This document shows positions 32,738 through 42,946 of a DNA stretch of 64,000 nucleotides, in pieces. The notes below the pieces were generated by a model. That model was given only the letters and a program-made list of their open reading frames with translations. It did no database searches and was not told the DNA's origin. Positions within the stretch are counted from its first letter, which is position 1. Each line of letters opens with the position of its first letter. The DNA is from Methylotenera_A aquatica (lineage in GTDB: Bacteria; Pseudomonadota; Gammaproteobacteria; Burkholderiales; Methylophilaceae), in contig OZ271846.1 of NCBI GenBank assembly GCA_965601485.1, positions 930,001 through 994,000 of the forward strand, written 5' to 3'. A program made the position numbers and the translations under genes.

Positions 32738-35025
32738 GATTTAGATCTCAATGGACGCTTGTATTTTGGGTCGGTAATTTTCTCAAGATAGTCCATCAAT
32801 AACATGAGCACCCATGAAATCAAGAAATACAAAATCGCAATCATGATTAGTGGGAAGAATGCATCAAATGTACGGCTTCTGATGATGTCGCTGGCCTTAG
32901 TAAGATCCTGCACCGCAATATATCCGACGATCGATGTCATTTTAACAAGTGAAATAAATTCGCCCTTATAGATGGGAAGAATTCTTCTGACGGTTTGAGG
33001 CAGGATGATATACGTAAAAGTTTTAAATTTATTGAAGCCCATTGCAATCCCAGCTTCCATTTGACCTTTGTCTATCCCTTCAATGCCGCTTCTAAATATT
33101 TCCGCGGCATAAGCGGCGAAATTCAATCCAAAAGCAATGGTAGCGACTAGGACAGGGTTGATGTTAACCGAACCAAAGACTACGTAGAAAATAATCATTA
33201 AAATTACGAGCACCGGCGTACCGCGCAATATACTGATAAATACTTTTGCAGGGACATTAAGTAAACTATTTTTCGACATTCGTAAGAAGCAAATCACACC
33301 TCCTAATATTGTCCCAAAGATTGTTGCTAGGATTGAGATGATAACCGTAGTTTTGAAGCCATCCCACAAAAGTAGATAACGTTTTTCTTGAATAATATTA
33401 CTTTGAAAACTGTCGACGATTCCCGTCCAGAATCCTTGCGAAGTAGGCACCTGTTGTTTATCATCACTGTAGACAGCAAAATTCTTTTTAAGGGCAAAAA
33501 ATCGCATGCCTAATTCGTAGAAGGGGTCTGCGAAATCTATTTTTGTTTTTCGCTCCTCGGTAATCACGATGCTCATGCCTGCGAAATCCATTTTTCCTGC
33601 AGCTAGTCCTGGAATCATGCTCCCAAAATCCATATCATTGAACCGTACAGACTTGCCCTGAGAAGCTGCGAACCTTTTAGTGAGTTCAATGTTAAGTCCA
33701 ATAAGTTCATTATCCTTGACTGCCACGAAAGGTAAGCCTGCATCACTCAAGTGGCCCACTATTAGCTCGCCATTAATATTTGGCGTATCAATCTCAGGCA
33801 TTATGGTACTACCCGTTTTAATCCACCGATTTAGCATGTCGTCGTAAACGCCACTCTCTTTTAGCTCTTTGAAAAACGTATTAAATTTTTCTCTTAACTG
33901 ACTATTGTTTTTATTAAAGCCATAAGCAACAGGAGAAACTTTTACTGATTCGCCTAGAAAAGCAAGGCTATTATCATCACGAATTTTGCTATCAAGTAAT
34001 TCACTTACAAAAAAACCAACCTCTACTTTTCCTGTTTTGACTGCCAATATAAGATCTGATGGTGATTTGTACTGCATAATTTTTGCGTTAGGGTAATTTT
34101 TATAAGCATAGGCGTCTTGAACAGATCCTAGAATTACACCAATGCTTTTATCTTTAACGTCATCGACTGAAGTCAATAATTTTGAAGAGTTGCCTTTGTT
34201 GACTTTTGGGACTTCGATGTTTTTATTCACATTAATTTTGTCTTTTAAAACAAATGCGTTAGTTCCCATTTCGTAATAAGCATTAGAAAAATCTATTTGT
34301 TTTTTTCTTTCTTCAGTGACATAAATTGAACTGGCAATCATGTCTGCCTTGCCGCTGGAAACGGCCGAAATTAAACTACTAAAGTCCATGTTAGAAAATT
34401 TAATTTCTTTACCTTCATATGATGCGAATCGTTTAACGAGTTCGATATCAAAACCAACTAATTGATTATCTTTTACGATAGCAAATGGGAGGCCTGAATC
34501 ACTAATACCAACTACAAGCTCACCATTCACATCATCTGATTTTATTGTAGGCATGTTGGTCTCGCCTCTAATCATCCAACGATCGACCATGTCTTTATAT
34601 GTACCATCTGATTTTGTTTTTGCTAAAAACGTATTAAATCTGTCTTTAAGTGCACTATTTTTTTTATTAAACCCAACCCCAACATCAAAAGAAAATAGAG
34701 TATCTCCAAGCACTCCCAATGTACTATCTTGTTTAAGGATCTCCCGTAATGGTTCAGCATCGTAAAGAGCTGCATCAACCTTAGCCGTCTTCACTGCGAG
34801 GATGACATCTGCAGGTGCCTTATATTGCAATATGGTGGCTTGTGGGTAGGTTTTTGTTGCATAAGTTTCATGCGCAGAACCCATTAAAACACCGATTCTC
34901 TTATCCTTTAGATCGTCGACTGAGGATAGTTTGCTGGCCGATGGCGATTGATTATCTGGGGGTAATGCTGCTTCAGATTGGATAGGAAGAATTAGCGCCA
35001 GGGCAATAAGGAGAGATTTAATCAT
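32734..35025 (-). CDS. Polar amino-acid ABC permease fused to two substrate-binding units with swapped lobes
   Basis: 763 residues. Signal sequence 1-20. Unit 1: lobe-2-like 36-152 (DKRIGVLMGS ... KDMVDRWMIRG) and lobe-1-like 166-260 (GELVVGISDSGLPFA ... VTEERKKQIDFSNAYYE). Unit 2: the same pattern at 285-402 and 416-513. Permease domain about 555-750 with GTPVLVILMIIFYVVFG and the EAA loop EAGIAMGFNKFKTFTYIILP. Thus four half-domains run L2-L1-L2-L1 before a HisM/GlnP-type permease. The binding units would face the periplasm. It precedes and overlaps the ATPase gene by 4 bases. Substrate unknown; the fold suggests polar amino acids. Confidence 0.9.
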   Translation of the reverse strand: MIKSLLIALALILPIQSEAALPPDNQSPSASKLSSVDDLKDKRIGVLMGSAHETYATKTYPQATILQYKAPADVILAVKTAKVDAALYDAEPLREILKQDSTLGVLGDTLFSFDVGVGFNKKNSALKDRFNTFLAKTKSDGTYKDMVDRWMIRGETNMPTIKSDDVNGELVVGISDSGLPFAIVKDNQLVGFDIELVKRFASYEGKEIKFSNMDFSSLISAVSSGKADMIASSIYVTEERKKQIDFSNAYYEMGTNAFVLKDKINVNKNIEVPKVNKGNSSKLLTSVDDVKDKSIGVILGSVQDAYAYKNYPNAKIMQYKSPSDLILAVKTGKVEVGFFVSELLDSKIRDDNSLAFLGESVKVSPVAYGFNKNNSQLREKFNTFFKELKESGVYDDMLNRWIKTGSTIMPEIDTPNINGELIVGHLSDAGLPFVAVKDNELIGLNIELTKRFAASQGKSVRFNDMDFGSMIPGLAAGKMDFAGMSIVITEERKTKIDFADPFYELGMRFFALKKNFAVYSDDKQQVPTSQGFWTGIVDSFQSNIIQEKRYLLLWDGFKTTVIISILATIFGTILGGVICFLRMSKNSLLNVPAKVFISILRGTPVLVILMIIFYVVFGSVNINPVLVATIAFGLNFAAYAAEIFRSGIEGIDKGQMEAGIAMGFNKFKTFTYIILPQTVRRILPIYKGEFISLVKMTSIVGYIAVQDLTKASDIIRSRTFDAFFPLIMIAILYFLISWVLMLLMDYLEKITDPKYKRPLRSKS

Positions 35026-35137
35026 TTTTAAAATTAGCCATGCTAAGTTCTTTATCTAAATACAAAATATTTTATTCGATAAAGCCATAAATTTGGAAAT
35101 TAGGTTTTAGTAACTAGGTTTAAGTATATTTTCTTTG

Positions 35138-35154
35138 ATACATTTTTAATGTAT
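35138..35154. promoter_or_regulatory. Inverted repeat between the ABC operon and a STAS gene
   Basis: ATACATT-TTT-AATGTAT, a 7-bp inverted repeat with 3-base spacer in the 175-base divergent gap. It could be an operator for both directions; no regulator is identified. Confidence 0.3.
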
Positions 35155-35200
35155 ATTAACATGATGAGAAGCAAAATTAATCAAAATAGGAATTTTAAAG

Positions 35201-35539
35201 ATGTTAGAAATTAGCAGTGAATCGATAAATAATGTGTTGGTAATTAGTTTGATTGGTCGTCTCGATGGCATTACTTCCAAAACATTCATTGACAAAACTA
35301 ACGAGCCTGAGATGTCAACTTTTTCTCGAATTGTTTTAGATTGTAAGGACCTTAATTACATCAGCTCTGAGGGACTTCGCGTGATGTTAATGGCGGCTAA
35401 AAAAGCAAAATCTCTAGGAGGGTCCTTAACGCTTTGTGCTGTGAATGCTGCTGTGAATGAGGTAATGATGATTAGCGGGTTTGGTGCTTTATTTGGCGTT
35501 CATTCGAACGTTCAGGATGCAATTGCAGCCATTAGTTAG
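35201..35539 (+). CDS. STAS-domain protein (anti-anti-sigma factor type)
   Basis: 112 residues, a single STAS domain: VLVISLIGRLDG, then IVLDCKDLNYISSEGLRVML with the phosphorylatable Ser position conserved (Ser before E-G-L), then the C-terminal helix EVMMISGFGALF. It lies divergent from the ABC operon whose ATPase carries an RsbW-like domain, and upstream of the CheB-CheR/histidine kinase genes. It is therefore a candidate partner for that ABC-fused domain. The ATG is supported by an AGGAA site. Confidence 0.88.
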   Translation: MLEISSESINNVLVISLIGRLDGITSKTFIDKTNEPEMSTFSRIVLDCKDLNYISSEGLRVMLMAAKKAKSLGGSLTLCAVNAAVNEVMMISGFGALFGVHSNVQDAIAAIS

Positions 35540-35699
35540 CCTATTTATGTTTGATTGATAGGCTGCTAAGAGAGTTGATATGGCAGTTCATTTTTCTACT
35601 GTCATATCTTTAACAATTAAGAAAGCATTTCTTGTTTACCCAAAGTACTTTTATAGTCCACCGCACAAGCCTCTCAATAAACGGTTATTGCGGGTTTAA

Positions 35700-37127
35700 G
35701 TGTCACAATATATTGTAGGTATTGGTGCATCGGCAGGTGGATTGGAAGCTCTGTTCGCATTACTGCCGAGATTTAATCCGAATGGACATGTTTTATATGT
35801 GATTGCGCAACACATGGCCCACGACGGACATAGCGATCTTATGGAAAAACTACTAAATCGTTATGCCAAAATTCCTGTGATTTTAGTTGCTGGTAATGAG
35901 GAATTACGGCCAGATCATGTATATTTAATTCCTGCAGGAGTAGATGGTACTGTCCAATCAGGACAGATTGTCCTATCTGAACCATTGGCGCACAATCTTT
36001 CAACTCCTTCTGTCAATTTATTGTTTGAATCAATTGCAACCGCTTATCAAAAGAAAGGGATTGGAGTCATTCTTTCTGGGACTGGATCAGACGGGACGAA
36101 TGGATGCAGATCCATTAAATCAAAAGGCGGTATTACTATTGCCCAACATCCAAACTCGGCCATATTTAATGGTATGCCAACATCTGCTATAGAAGCAGGT
36201 GTTGTTGATTTAATCTTAGGTGTTGAAGAGATATCTACAGCGATTAATAACATTCTTCCCACGCAAAATCGCTCTATTCCAACTTATTCTTCCCCCCTTA
36301 AAGATAATACCGTTCAACCGCTTGGCAGCTTAATCCAGCTAATTAAAGAGGTAACTAAAATCGATTTTAGTGGCTACAAAGAAGAGACTTTAAAGCGTAG
36401 GCTTGATACAAGGATGTCCGTTCTTGGTATTGAAACCTATGAAGATTATTTAAATCACTTGGCTAAGCACATTGAAGAAATTTTTAGAATACAGCAGTTA
36501 TTTCTTGTCTCATTCTCATCATTTTTTCGCGATGCCAGCTCCTTCGCACTCATTAGGGCACAACTTCGTCAGAAAATTCTTGCAAAAAAAAACTTGGACA
36601 CACTAAGAATTTTGGTGGCTGGTTGCGCCTCTGGCGAAGAAGCCTATACCTTTGCAATCATCGCTAATGAGCTTAAATCGGAATTATCCCTAGCATTCGA
36701 AGTTAGTATTGTTGGAGTTGATCTAAATCCCGTAGCAATAGAGCAATCGATAGCGGGTATTTATGATGCAAAAGCATTTAAAGAGGTGGATCCAAGTATT
36801 GTTGATGATTATTTTCAGAAAGTAAACGGGGCATTCTTAATTAATGATGAGATTAAATCGACCTGCAAATTTCATAATAAAGACCTTTTTAATTATGCAC
36901 TTGATCAGTCTTATGATTTAATTAGTTGCCGTAACTTACTGATTTACCTGAAAGGGTCTGCACAAGATCAACTTGTGCGTAAGTTTCATGGCCATTTAGA
37001 GGCTGATAGTCTATTATTTCTAGGACAGTCAGAGATGCTGAGTCCTTCAACTAGTATACTTTTTCATCAGATAGATGTAGCTCACAATGTATACATAAAT
37101 AGGCAATTAATAGACCCTAAGCATTAA
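35700..37127 (+). CDS. CheB-CheR fusion: methylesterase and methyltransferase domains
   Basis: 475 residues. CheB methylesterase domain at about 1-190 with the catalytic Ser in GIGASAGG, His in IAQHMAHDGHSD and Asp in SGTGSDGTNG; there is no receiver domain ahead of it. CheR follows: an N-terminal helical domain at about 210-275 and a SAM-binding domain at about 280-470 (LVAGCASGEEAYTFAI, ISCRNLLIYL). These two activities normally remove and add methyl groups on chemoreceptors. It lacks the PAS modules common in larger CheB-CheR sensors. GTG start. The hybrid kinase gene follows 30 bases downstream, so it is probably part of the same operon. Confidence 0.92.
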   Translation: MSQYIVGIGASAGGLEALFALLPRFNPNGHVLYVIAQHMAHDGHSDLMEKLLNRYAKIPVILVAGNEELRPDHVYLIPAGVDGTVQSGQIVLSEPLAHNLSTPSVNLLFESIATAYQKKGIGVILSGTGSDGTNGCRSIKSKGGITIAQHPNSAIFNGMPTSAIEAGVVDLILGVEEISTAINNILPTQNRSIPTYSSPLKDNTVQPLGSLIQLIKEVTKIDFSGYKEETLKRRLDTRMSVLGIETYEDYLNHLAKHIEEIFRIQQLFLVSFSSFFRDASSFALIRAQLRQKILAKKNLDTLRILVAGCASGEEAYTFAIIANELKSELSLAFEVSIVGVDLNPVAIEQSIAGIYDAKAFKEVDPSIVDDYFQKVNGAFLINDEIKSTCKFHNKDLFNYALDQSYDLISCRNLLIYLKGSAQDQLVRKFHGHLEADSLLFLGQSEMLSPSTSILFHQIDVAHNVYINRQLIDPKH

Positions 37128-37157
37128 TAAATAACCGAATTTTATTGGAGATTGCGT

Positions 37158-40100
37158 ATGAATAACATATTAAAGATGTTAGAGAAACTTAGATTAAATA
37201 CAAAGCTTAATCTAGGTTTTGGCGCAGTGATATTGCTCTTATTTTTAACAGGTATTCAGGGTGTTTATTCTCAACATAGACTTAATGAGGCAGCAAAGAA
37301 AAATGGTGAACGATTGCTCGCTATTACTAATATTAAACAAGCCAATATTAATTTGATATATATAGCTCGCGCTATTAGGCAGATGGCCTTAGTGCAAAGC
37401 CAGGAAGATAGAGATAAGTTAAAGCTCAGTATCGCCAAGTTTAGAGGCACAATTGTTGAACATGTAGATTTGTCAAAAAAATACATTCTTGATGATAATG
37501 ATTTAAAGAAATTTTCAGAATTCGATGTTCATTTTACCCAATATAATCAAGATATAGATCGCGTCATTGGTGTCATTAATAGTGGAAAATCCAATAATTT
37601 GGATGTCATTAATATTTTAACGAATAGAGCATTTATTGAAAATTTCCAGGCAGCTGATAATGCTTTAATTGCAATTGCAACCCAAAATGAGCGTGTTGCC
37701 GAGATGAATTCCTTAGGTGCGCTTGAGTTATATAAGCAAAGTTTATTGATTACCGTTGGTTTTGTTATTTTCGGCATATTAATAAGTTTGCTTTGTGTCT
37801 TATTTATTGGTATTTCTATTAGAAGACCATCTAACCGACTTCAGGCAGCAGTTAAAGATATTGCTTCAGGTCAACTTGATATGAATGTCCCGCACACCGA
37901 TTATCCTAACGAAATAGGAGAGCTGGCAGTTTCTATTGGAGTGCTTCAAAAAAGTGCTCAAAAAATGGATGATCAAAGCTGGGTGAAATCGCATCTGGGT
38001 GAAATTTCGAATGAGCTCCAACGCGCAACGACTTTTGTTGATCTTTCTAAAATACTACTGTCAAGCATTGCTCCATTAGTTAATCTAGGTCGCGGAGTTG
38101 TGTATATCCTAGACACTAAAAATCAACTTAGACTGTTAGGCAGTTATGGCTGCAATGAGCGTAAAGAATTTAAACAGTATTTTGAGATAGGGGAGGGTTT
38201 AGTTGGTCAGTGTGCGATGGAAAAGGCCCCTATTACCATTAGTAATGCACCAGATGAATATATAAAAATTAGTTCGGGACTGGGTGAGGCAATGCCAAGA
38301 AACATTGCGGTCTTGCCAGTGATGTTGGATGGGCGTGTTTTAGGTGTTGTTGAACTTGCAAGTTTTGATGCTTTTACAATGAGACAAAAGACCCTTTTGG
38401 AAGATTTATTTCCTTTACTAGCCATTAGTATTGAGATGCTTGAGAGAAATCTTAAAACTCAGAAATTATTAGAAGAGACGCAGAAACAAGCAGAGCGTAT
38501 GGAAATTCAAGCGGCCCAAATGGAAGAGCAGGCTGTTGAACTTGAAGCGCAACAAGTTGAAATGAAAACAACCGAGGCTTGGTACCGCGGTATTGTTGAA
38601 TCTGCGCCTGATGGGATGATGGTATTAGATGATTCAGGAATTATTATCTTGAGTAATACTATGCTTGAGGAAGCGTTTGGTTATGAAAAAGGAGCCCTTA
38701 TTGGGAAGCACGCAGACGATTTATTGCCAATACACTTGAAATCTTCTGGATATAGCCTTCTTAAGGTTGAATCATTGATTGATCCAAAAGGGATAAAAAA
38801 GGATGAGACAGAGTTTCCAATTGAAACATCAATTTCAGTGCTGCCAAGTCTTAGTGGGCGAGGTTCCTGTGTTTGTGTTTCGATTAGAGATATAACCGAT
38901 CGTAAATTAATTGAAGATCGCATCCGTGAGAGTGAGCAAAGTTTTAGGTATATTTTAGAGTCTAGTCCCGCAGCCATGCGTATTAAGCACCCGCATGAAA
39001 ATAGCTATTTATTTGCTAACCAGTCCTACGCCTCTATGTTTGGTTTCGCACTAGAAGATATTGATTCGATTGATATGAAGAGAATCTACACGGACCCTGA
39101 AGACCTTAAAATTATTTTAGAGGGCCTTTCAAATGGGAAAAGTATACTCAATCGTCGCTTCGCTTTACGTAAGATTACGGGGGAACCTGTGCAGGTTATT
39201 GCTTCTCATATCCCTGTTAAATTTAATGGTCAAGAGGGCTATTTAGGCTGGTTCTTTGACGTTACTGAGATACAGGAAGCCATGGATAAGGCTGAAGATG
39301 CGACGCGCATGAAGTCAGATTTCTTATCTAATATGAGTCATGAAATTCGTACGCCGATGAATGCCATCATTGGGATGTCTCATTTGGCTTTAAAAACAGA
39401 CCTAAATCCACGGCAACGGGATTACATTAAAAAAATTAGTGGTTCAGGCCAGCATCTTCTGGGCATTATTAACGATATCTTAGATTTTTCTAAGATTGAA
39501 GCGGGTAAATTAACGATCGAACATAGTGACTTTGAAGTGTCTAAAGTGTTTGATACGGTCGCTAACCTAGTCGCTGAAAAAGCCGCACATAAGGGTTTGG
39601 AACTTGTGTTTGATATCGATGGCAAGCTTCCCTCCGTCTTGAATGGCGACTCATTGAGACTTGGTCAAGTGTTAATTAACTATGCGAATAATGCAGTGAA
39701 ATTTACTGAAAAGGGTGAGATTGTTATTACAGCTAAAGTTCTTGAAGAAAATGAGCAGGACTATTTTGTGCATTTTGGAGTGAGAGATACTGGGATTGGT
39801 TTAACTGAAGAACAAAGAGGGCGCCTGTTCCAATCGTTCCAACAAGCGGATACTTCAACCAGTCGTAAATATGGCGGAACAGGTCTTGGTTTGGCGATTG
39901 CTAAACAATTAGCCAATCTCATGAGCGGTGAGGTGGGGGTGGATAGTGAGCCGGGCAAGGGTAGTACGTTCTGGTTCACTGCGCACTTAGGAAAAGCCAA
40001 GGGGGCGATAAGAAAACTGCTTCCAAGTGATGAGCTTCGGGGTAAAAAAGTCCTAGTGGTTGATGACAACGAAATTGCTCGTAATGTACTTGACGATCTG

Positions 40101-41498
40101 TTGAGAGGTATGACTTTTGTGGTTGAGCAAGTTTCAGGTGGCGCAGAAGCAGTGGAGGAAGTGAAAAAAGCAGCTTTTACTAGCGCACCATTTGAAATTG
40201 TATTTTTAGATTATCAGATGCCAGGCATGAATGGGTTTGAGGCAGCATCAGCCATCAATAAACTCAACCTTGATAATAAGCCACACATGGTTATGGTTAC
40301 TTCTTATGGCCGTGAAGATGTGATTCGTGAGGCTGAAGCGGCTGGATTAGATGAAATATTGATTAAGCCAGTCAATGCGTCTATTTTATTTGATTCTGTT
40401 GTAAGGATTTTAGGGGAGGCACATGACGATGATAGGAGCAACCAAGAGGCGCCTGAGTTAGGACAGAAGTTATCAGCCATTTTAGGAGCTAAAATTTTGG
40501 TCGTGGAAGATAATGAGCTTAATCAAGAGGTAGCTCTTGGCTTATTAGAAAGCGAAGGCTTTGTGGTTGAGATTGCTAACAACGGACAAGAAGCTGTTGA
40601 GATGGTGAGTCAGCATCTTTATGACATTGTTTTAATGGATATGCAAATGCCAGTGATGGATGGCTTAACAGCGACTAAAGAGATTAGAAAGCTTGATCAA
40701 TTTAAAGATCTTCCTATTTTGGCGATGACTGCTAATGCAATGGATCAGGATAAAGAAAAATGTGCTGAAGCTGGTATGAATGACCACGTAGCGAAGCCGA
40801 TTGATCCCGATGACTTATTTAATGCATTGCTTAAATGGATTAAGCCTAAGACATCCCCTCTAGTCAAAGAAGCGAAGCAAATAAAAGAGGTTGAGGCTAT
40901 TAATCAGACTACTGGATTAGACTCAATCGTAGGGCTGGACACGAAGTTGGGACTAAAGCGCGTCATGGGTAAGATGCCCCTTTATCTCAACATGCTAAAG
41001 AAATATGTTGAGACTGGACATACTGCCGTGTCGGATCTCAGAAATGCTTTAGCAATGAATGATCAGGAAGTGGCTGAGCGGATTGCGCATACTTTTAAAG
41101 GCGTGAATGGTAATATTGGGGCTAGTGCCTTGCAAGCGATGGCAGATAGCATAGAGAAGTTGGTGAAGCTGAATAATGATCGAGATCAGCTTATGCAGGA
41201 GTTTGAAACTTTTGCTGTTGCTCAAATCAGTATGGTTGAAGCAATATCTAGTGCATTGCCAGTTGGCTCCAGTGAAACTTCAACATCTCCGAGTAATAGG
41301 GTTAAGAAGCCTATTGATAAAAAAGTGTTTGATAAGTTTATCGAGCTTCTTAAAGATGATGATACTGATGCGAACATCTATTTAGAGCTACATGAGTCGG
41401 CTTTTAAAGCCCATTTTAGTGAAGTAATTTTTAACAATATGACCGAAGCATTGCTTGATTTTGATTTTGAAAAAGCACTTGCATTGGCAACAAGTTAG
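37158..41498 (+). CDS. Large hybrid histidine kinase: sensor-HAMP-GAF-PAS-PAS-HisKA-HATPase-REC-REC-HPt
   Basis: 1446 residues from an ATG behind a TTGGAG site (a TTG two codons earlier is possible). Order, approximate residues: membrane helix 20-40; helical periplasmic sensor 41-195; membrane helix 198-222; HAMP 223-275; GAF 285-430; coiled coil 432-475; PAS 476-585; PAS 592-710; HisKA with the phosphoacceptor in NMSHEIRTPMN (H about 729); HATPase 835-945 (NYANNAVKF, DTGIGL, GGTGLGLAI); REC1 about 963 (Asp in FLDYQMPGMNG); REC2 about 1112 (Asp in LMDMQMPVMDG); HPt with AHTFKGVNGNIGA (H about 1311). A short C-terminal tail follows. The next gene, a receiver-phosphatase, is the natural phosphate acceptor. 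Confidence 0.95.
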   Translation: MNNILKMLEKLRLNTKLNLGFGAVILLLFLTGIQGVYSQHRLNEAAKKNGERLLAITNIKQANINLIYIARAIRQMALVQSQEDRDKLKLSIAKFRGTIVEHVDLSKKYILDDNDLKKFSEFDVHFTQYNQDIDRVIGVINSGKSNNLDVINILTNRAFIENFQAADNALIAIATQNERVAEMNSLGALELYKQSLLITVGFVIFGILISLLCVLFIGISIRRPSNRLQAAVKDIASGQLDMNVPHTDYPNEIGELAVSIGVLQKSAQKMDDQSWVKSHLGEISNELQRATTFVDLSKILLSSIAPLVNLGRGVVYILDTKNQLRLLGSYGCNERKEFKQYFEIGEGLVGQCAMEKAPITISNAPDEYIKISSGLGEAMPRNIAVLPVMLDGRVLGVVELASFDAFTMRQKTLLEDLFPLLAISIEMLERNLKTQKLLEETQKQAERMEIQAAQMEEQAVELEAQQVEMKTTEAWYRGIVESAPDGMMVLDDSGIIILSNTMLEEAFGYEKGALIGKHADDLLPIHLKSSGYSLLKVESLIDPKGIKKDETEFPIETSISVLPSLSGRGSCVCVSIRDITDRKLIEDRIRESEQSFRYILESSPAAMRIKHPHENSYLFANQSYASMFGFALEDIDSIDMKRIYTDPEDLKIILEGLSNGKSILNRRFALRKITGEPVQVIASHIPVKFNGQEGYLGWFFDVTEIQEAMDKAEDATRMKSDFLSNMSHEIRTPMNAIIGMSHLALKTDLNPRQRDYIKKISGSGQHLLGIINDILDFSKIEAGKLTIEHSDFEVSKVFDTVANLVAEKAAHKGLELVFDIDGKLPSVLNGDSLRLGQVLINYANNAVKFTEKGEIVITAKVLEENEQDYFVHFGVRDTGIGLTEEQRGRLFQSFQQADTSTSRKYGGTGLGLAIAKQLANLMSGEVGVDSEPGKGSTFWFTAHLGKAKGAIRKLLPSDELRGKKVLVVDDNEIARNVLDDLLRGMTFVVEQVSGGAEAVEEVKKAAFTSAPFEIVFLDYQMPGMNGFEAASAINKLNLDNKPHMVMVTSYGREDVIREAEAAGLDEILIKPVNASILFDSVVRILGEAHDDDRSNQEAPELGQKLSAILGAKILVVEDNELNQEVALGLLESEGFVVEIANNGQEAVEMVSQHLYDIVLMDMQMPVMDGLTATKEIRKLDQFKDLPILAMTANAMDQDKEKCAEAGMNDHVAKPIDPDDLFNALLKWIKPKTSPLVKEAKQIKEVEAINQTTGLDSIVGLDTKLGLKRVMGKMPLYLNMLKKYVETGHTAVSDLRNALAMNDQEVAERIAHTFKGVNGNIGASALQAMADSIEKLVKLNNDRDQLMQEFETFAVAQISMVEAISSALPVGSSETSTSPSNRVKKPIDKKVFDKFIELLKDDDTDANIYLELHESAFKAHFSEVIFNNMTEALLDFDFEKALALATS

Positions 41499-41507
41499 GT
41501 TGAGACA

Positions 41508-42665
41508 ATGTTGGAATCTAAACCATCAATTTTAGTTGTAGACGATACCCCCGCCAATTTAACCCTGATGACTGGTTTATTGCAGGATGATTATAAGGTT
41601 AGGGCAGCAACCTCAGGAGAGAAAGCTTTAAAGATTGCCTTTTCTGACAATCCTCCCGATTTAATTCTGCTTGATATTATGATGCCGGAGATGGATGGGC
41701 ATGAAGTCTGCCGAAGATTAAAGGCGGATGACAAAACGCGAGAGATTCCCATTATTTTCTTAACAGCAATGTCACAAGCTGAAGATGAAGAAAAAGGCCT
41801 AAAGCTTGGAGCAGTTGACTATATTACCAAGCCAGTAAGCCCGCCGATTGCACTTGCTAGAATTTACACGCATATCACAATGCACCGGCAAAAGAAGGCT
41901 CTAGTACTGAGCCAACAAATGTTAACGACTGAAATTAATGAAGCCGCTGACTATATACTTAGTGCGCTTCCTGCCGAACTTGACGGGGAGATTGTCACGA
42001 GATGGAAGCATATCCCTTCGACGGCTTTAGGTGGGGATGCTTTTGGTTACCATTGGGTTGATCCGGATCACCTTGCGATTTACTTGCTCGATGTTTGTGG
42101 GCACGGTGTTGGGTCAGCTTTGATGTCGGTTTCCGCGATTAATGCTCTGAGGTCCCAGTCGTTAAAAGCAGCAGATTTTAAACAGCCAGCCTCTGTCTTG
42201 GCGGCGATTAACAACGCCTTTTTAATGGAAGATCATAATAATAAGTTCTTTACCATGTGGTATGGCGTTTATAACCGCGCTGACCATACGCTCACTTATG
42301 CCAGTGCTGCACATCCGCCTGCTTTTATCAGGACGGGGGACAGCGCAGACAAAACAGAACTGTTGGAATTGATGACGGGCAATATGGCCATTGGATTTAT
42401 GGAAGACTCAAGCTTTAAAGAAGCAATCTTACCGCTGAAGAAATACAATCAACTCACGGTTTACAGTGACGGGGTCTATGAGATAGAAAAGACAGGTGGA
42501 GAGATGGTGACACTGATTGAATATACTGACATTATGAAAAAAATGACTGATATTAAAACAACACATGTCGATAGTATTCTTAAAACGATGAAAGCACTTC
42601 AAGCGACAGAAGGTCCATTTGAGGATGATTTTTCACTGCTTCAAATTAATATTCATCGTGCCTAA
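41508..42665 (+). CDS. Receiver-PP2C phosphatase (RsbU/SpoIIE-type response regulator)
   Basis: 385 residues. An N-terminal receiver domain with acceptor Asp56 in LILLDIMMPEMDG and DD at 12-13 is followed by a short coiled linker and a PPM/SpoIIE phosphatase domain (about 160-383). The latter has metal-binding Asp in GGDAFGYHW and LLDVCGHGVGSAL, and the C-terminal YSDGVYE. Such proteins dephosphorylate STAS-domain proteins when their receiver is phosphorylated. It begins 9 bases after the hybrid kinase and is followed by a STAS gene and an RsbW-like gene, giving a complete partner-switch set. Confidence 0.93.
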   Translation: MLESKPSILVVDDTPANLTLMTGLLQDDYKVRAATSGEKALKIAFSDNPPDLILLDIMMPEMDGHEVCRRLKADDKTREIPIIFLTAMSQAEDEEKGLKLGAVDYITKPVSPPIALARIYTHITMHRQKKALVLSQQMLTTEINEAADYILSALPAELDGEIVTRWKHIPSTALGGDAFGYHWVDPDHLAIYLLDVCGHGVGSALMSVSAINALRSQSLKAADFKQPASVLAAINNAFLMEDHNNKFFTMWYGVYNRADHTLTYASAAHPPAFIRTGDSADKTELLELMTGNMAIGFMEDSSFKEAILPLKKYNQLTVYSDGVYEIEKTGGEMVTLIEYTDIMKKMTDIKTTHVDSILKTMKALQATEGPFEDDFSLLQINIHRA

Positions 42666-42890
42666 TTCGGCCGCCTTTTTAATTGCTGCTAGAAATAGAG
42701 ACAAAGCCGCCAAATCTAACTTTTGCTTTTGAGGCCTTCAATTCACTTACAGCAACACTCTCTTTAAAGACACGCGCTTTGAGCGTCGATATTATTAATT
42801 AAAGATGAAAGCAGAACGCCATTATGTCGGCCAATTTAAAAATTAAAGTTTTAGATCGGTTTAATTGTTTTTTTATAAAAAATTCATAAT

Positions 42891-42935
42891 CTTAGGGTAT
42901 TATTGAGTCACTTTTTTAAACTAACACACCCTAGG
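42891..42935 (+). promoter_or_regulatory. Possible mRNA hairpin over the ribosome site of the STAS gene
   Basis: CTTAGGGT (42891-42898) can pair with ACCCTAGG (42928-42935, one wobble), covering most of the AGGA ribosome site ahead of the ATG at 42947. The loop is long, so this is only a candidate control element. The rest of the 281-base gap is A+T-rich with nothing else clear. Confidence 0.3.
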
Positions 42936-42946
42936 AAATACCTATT

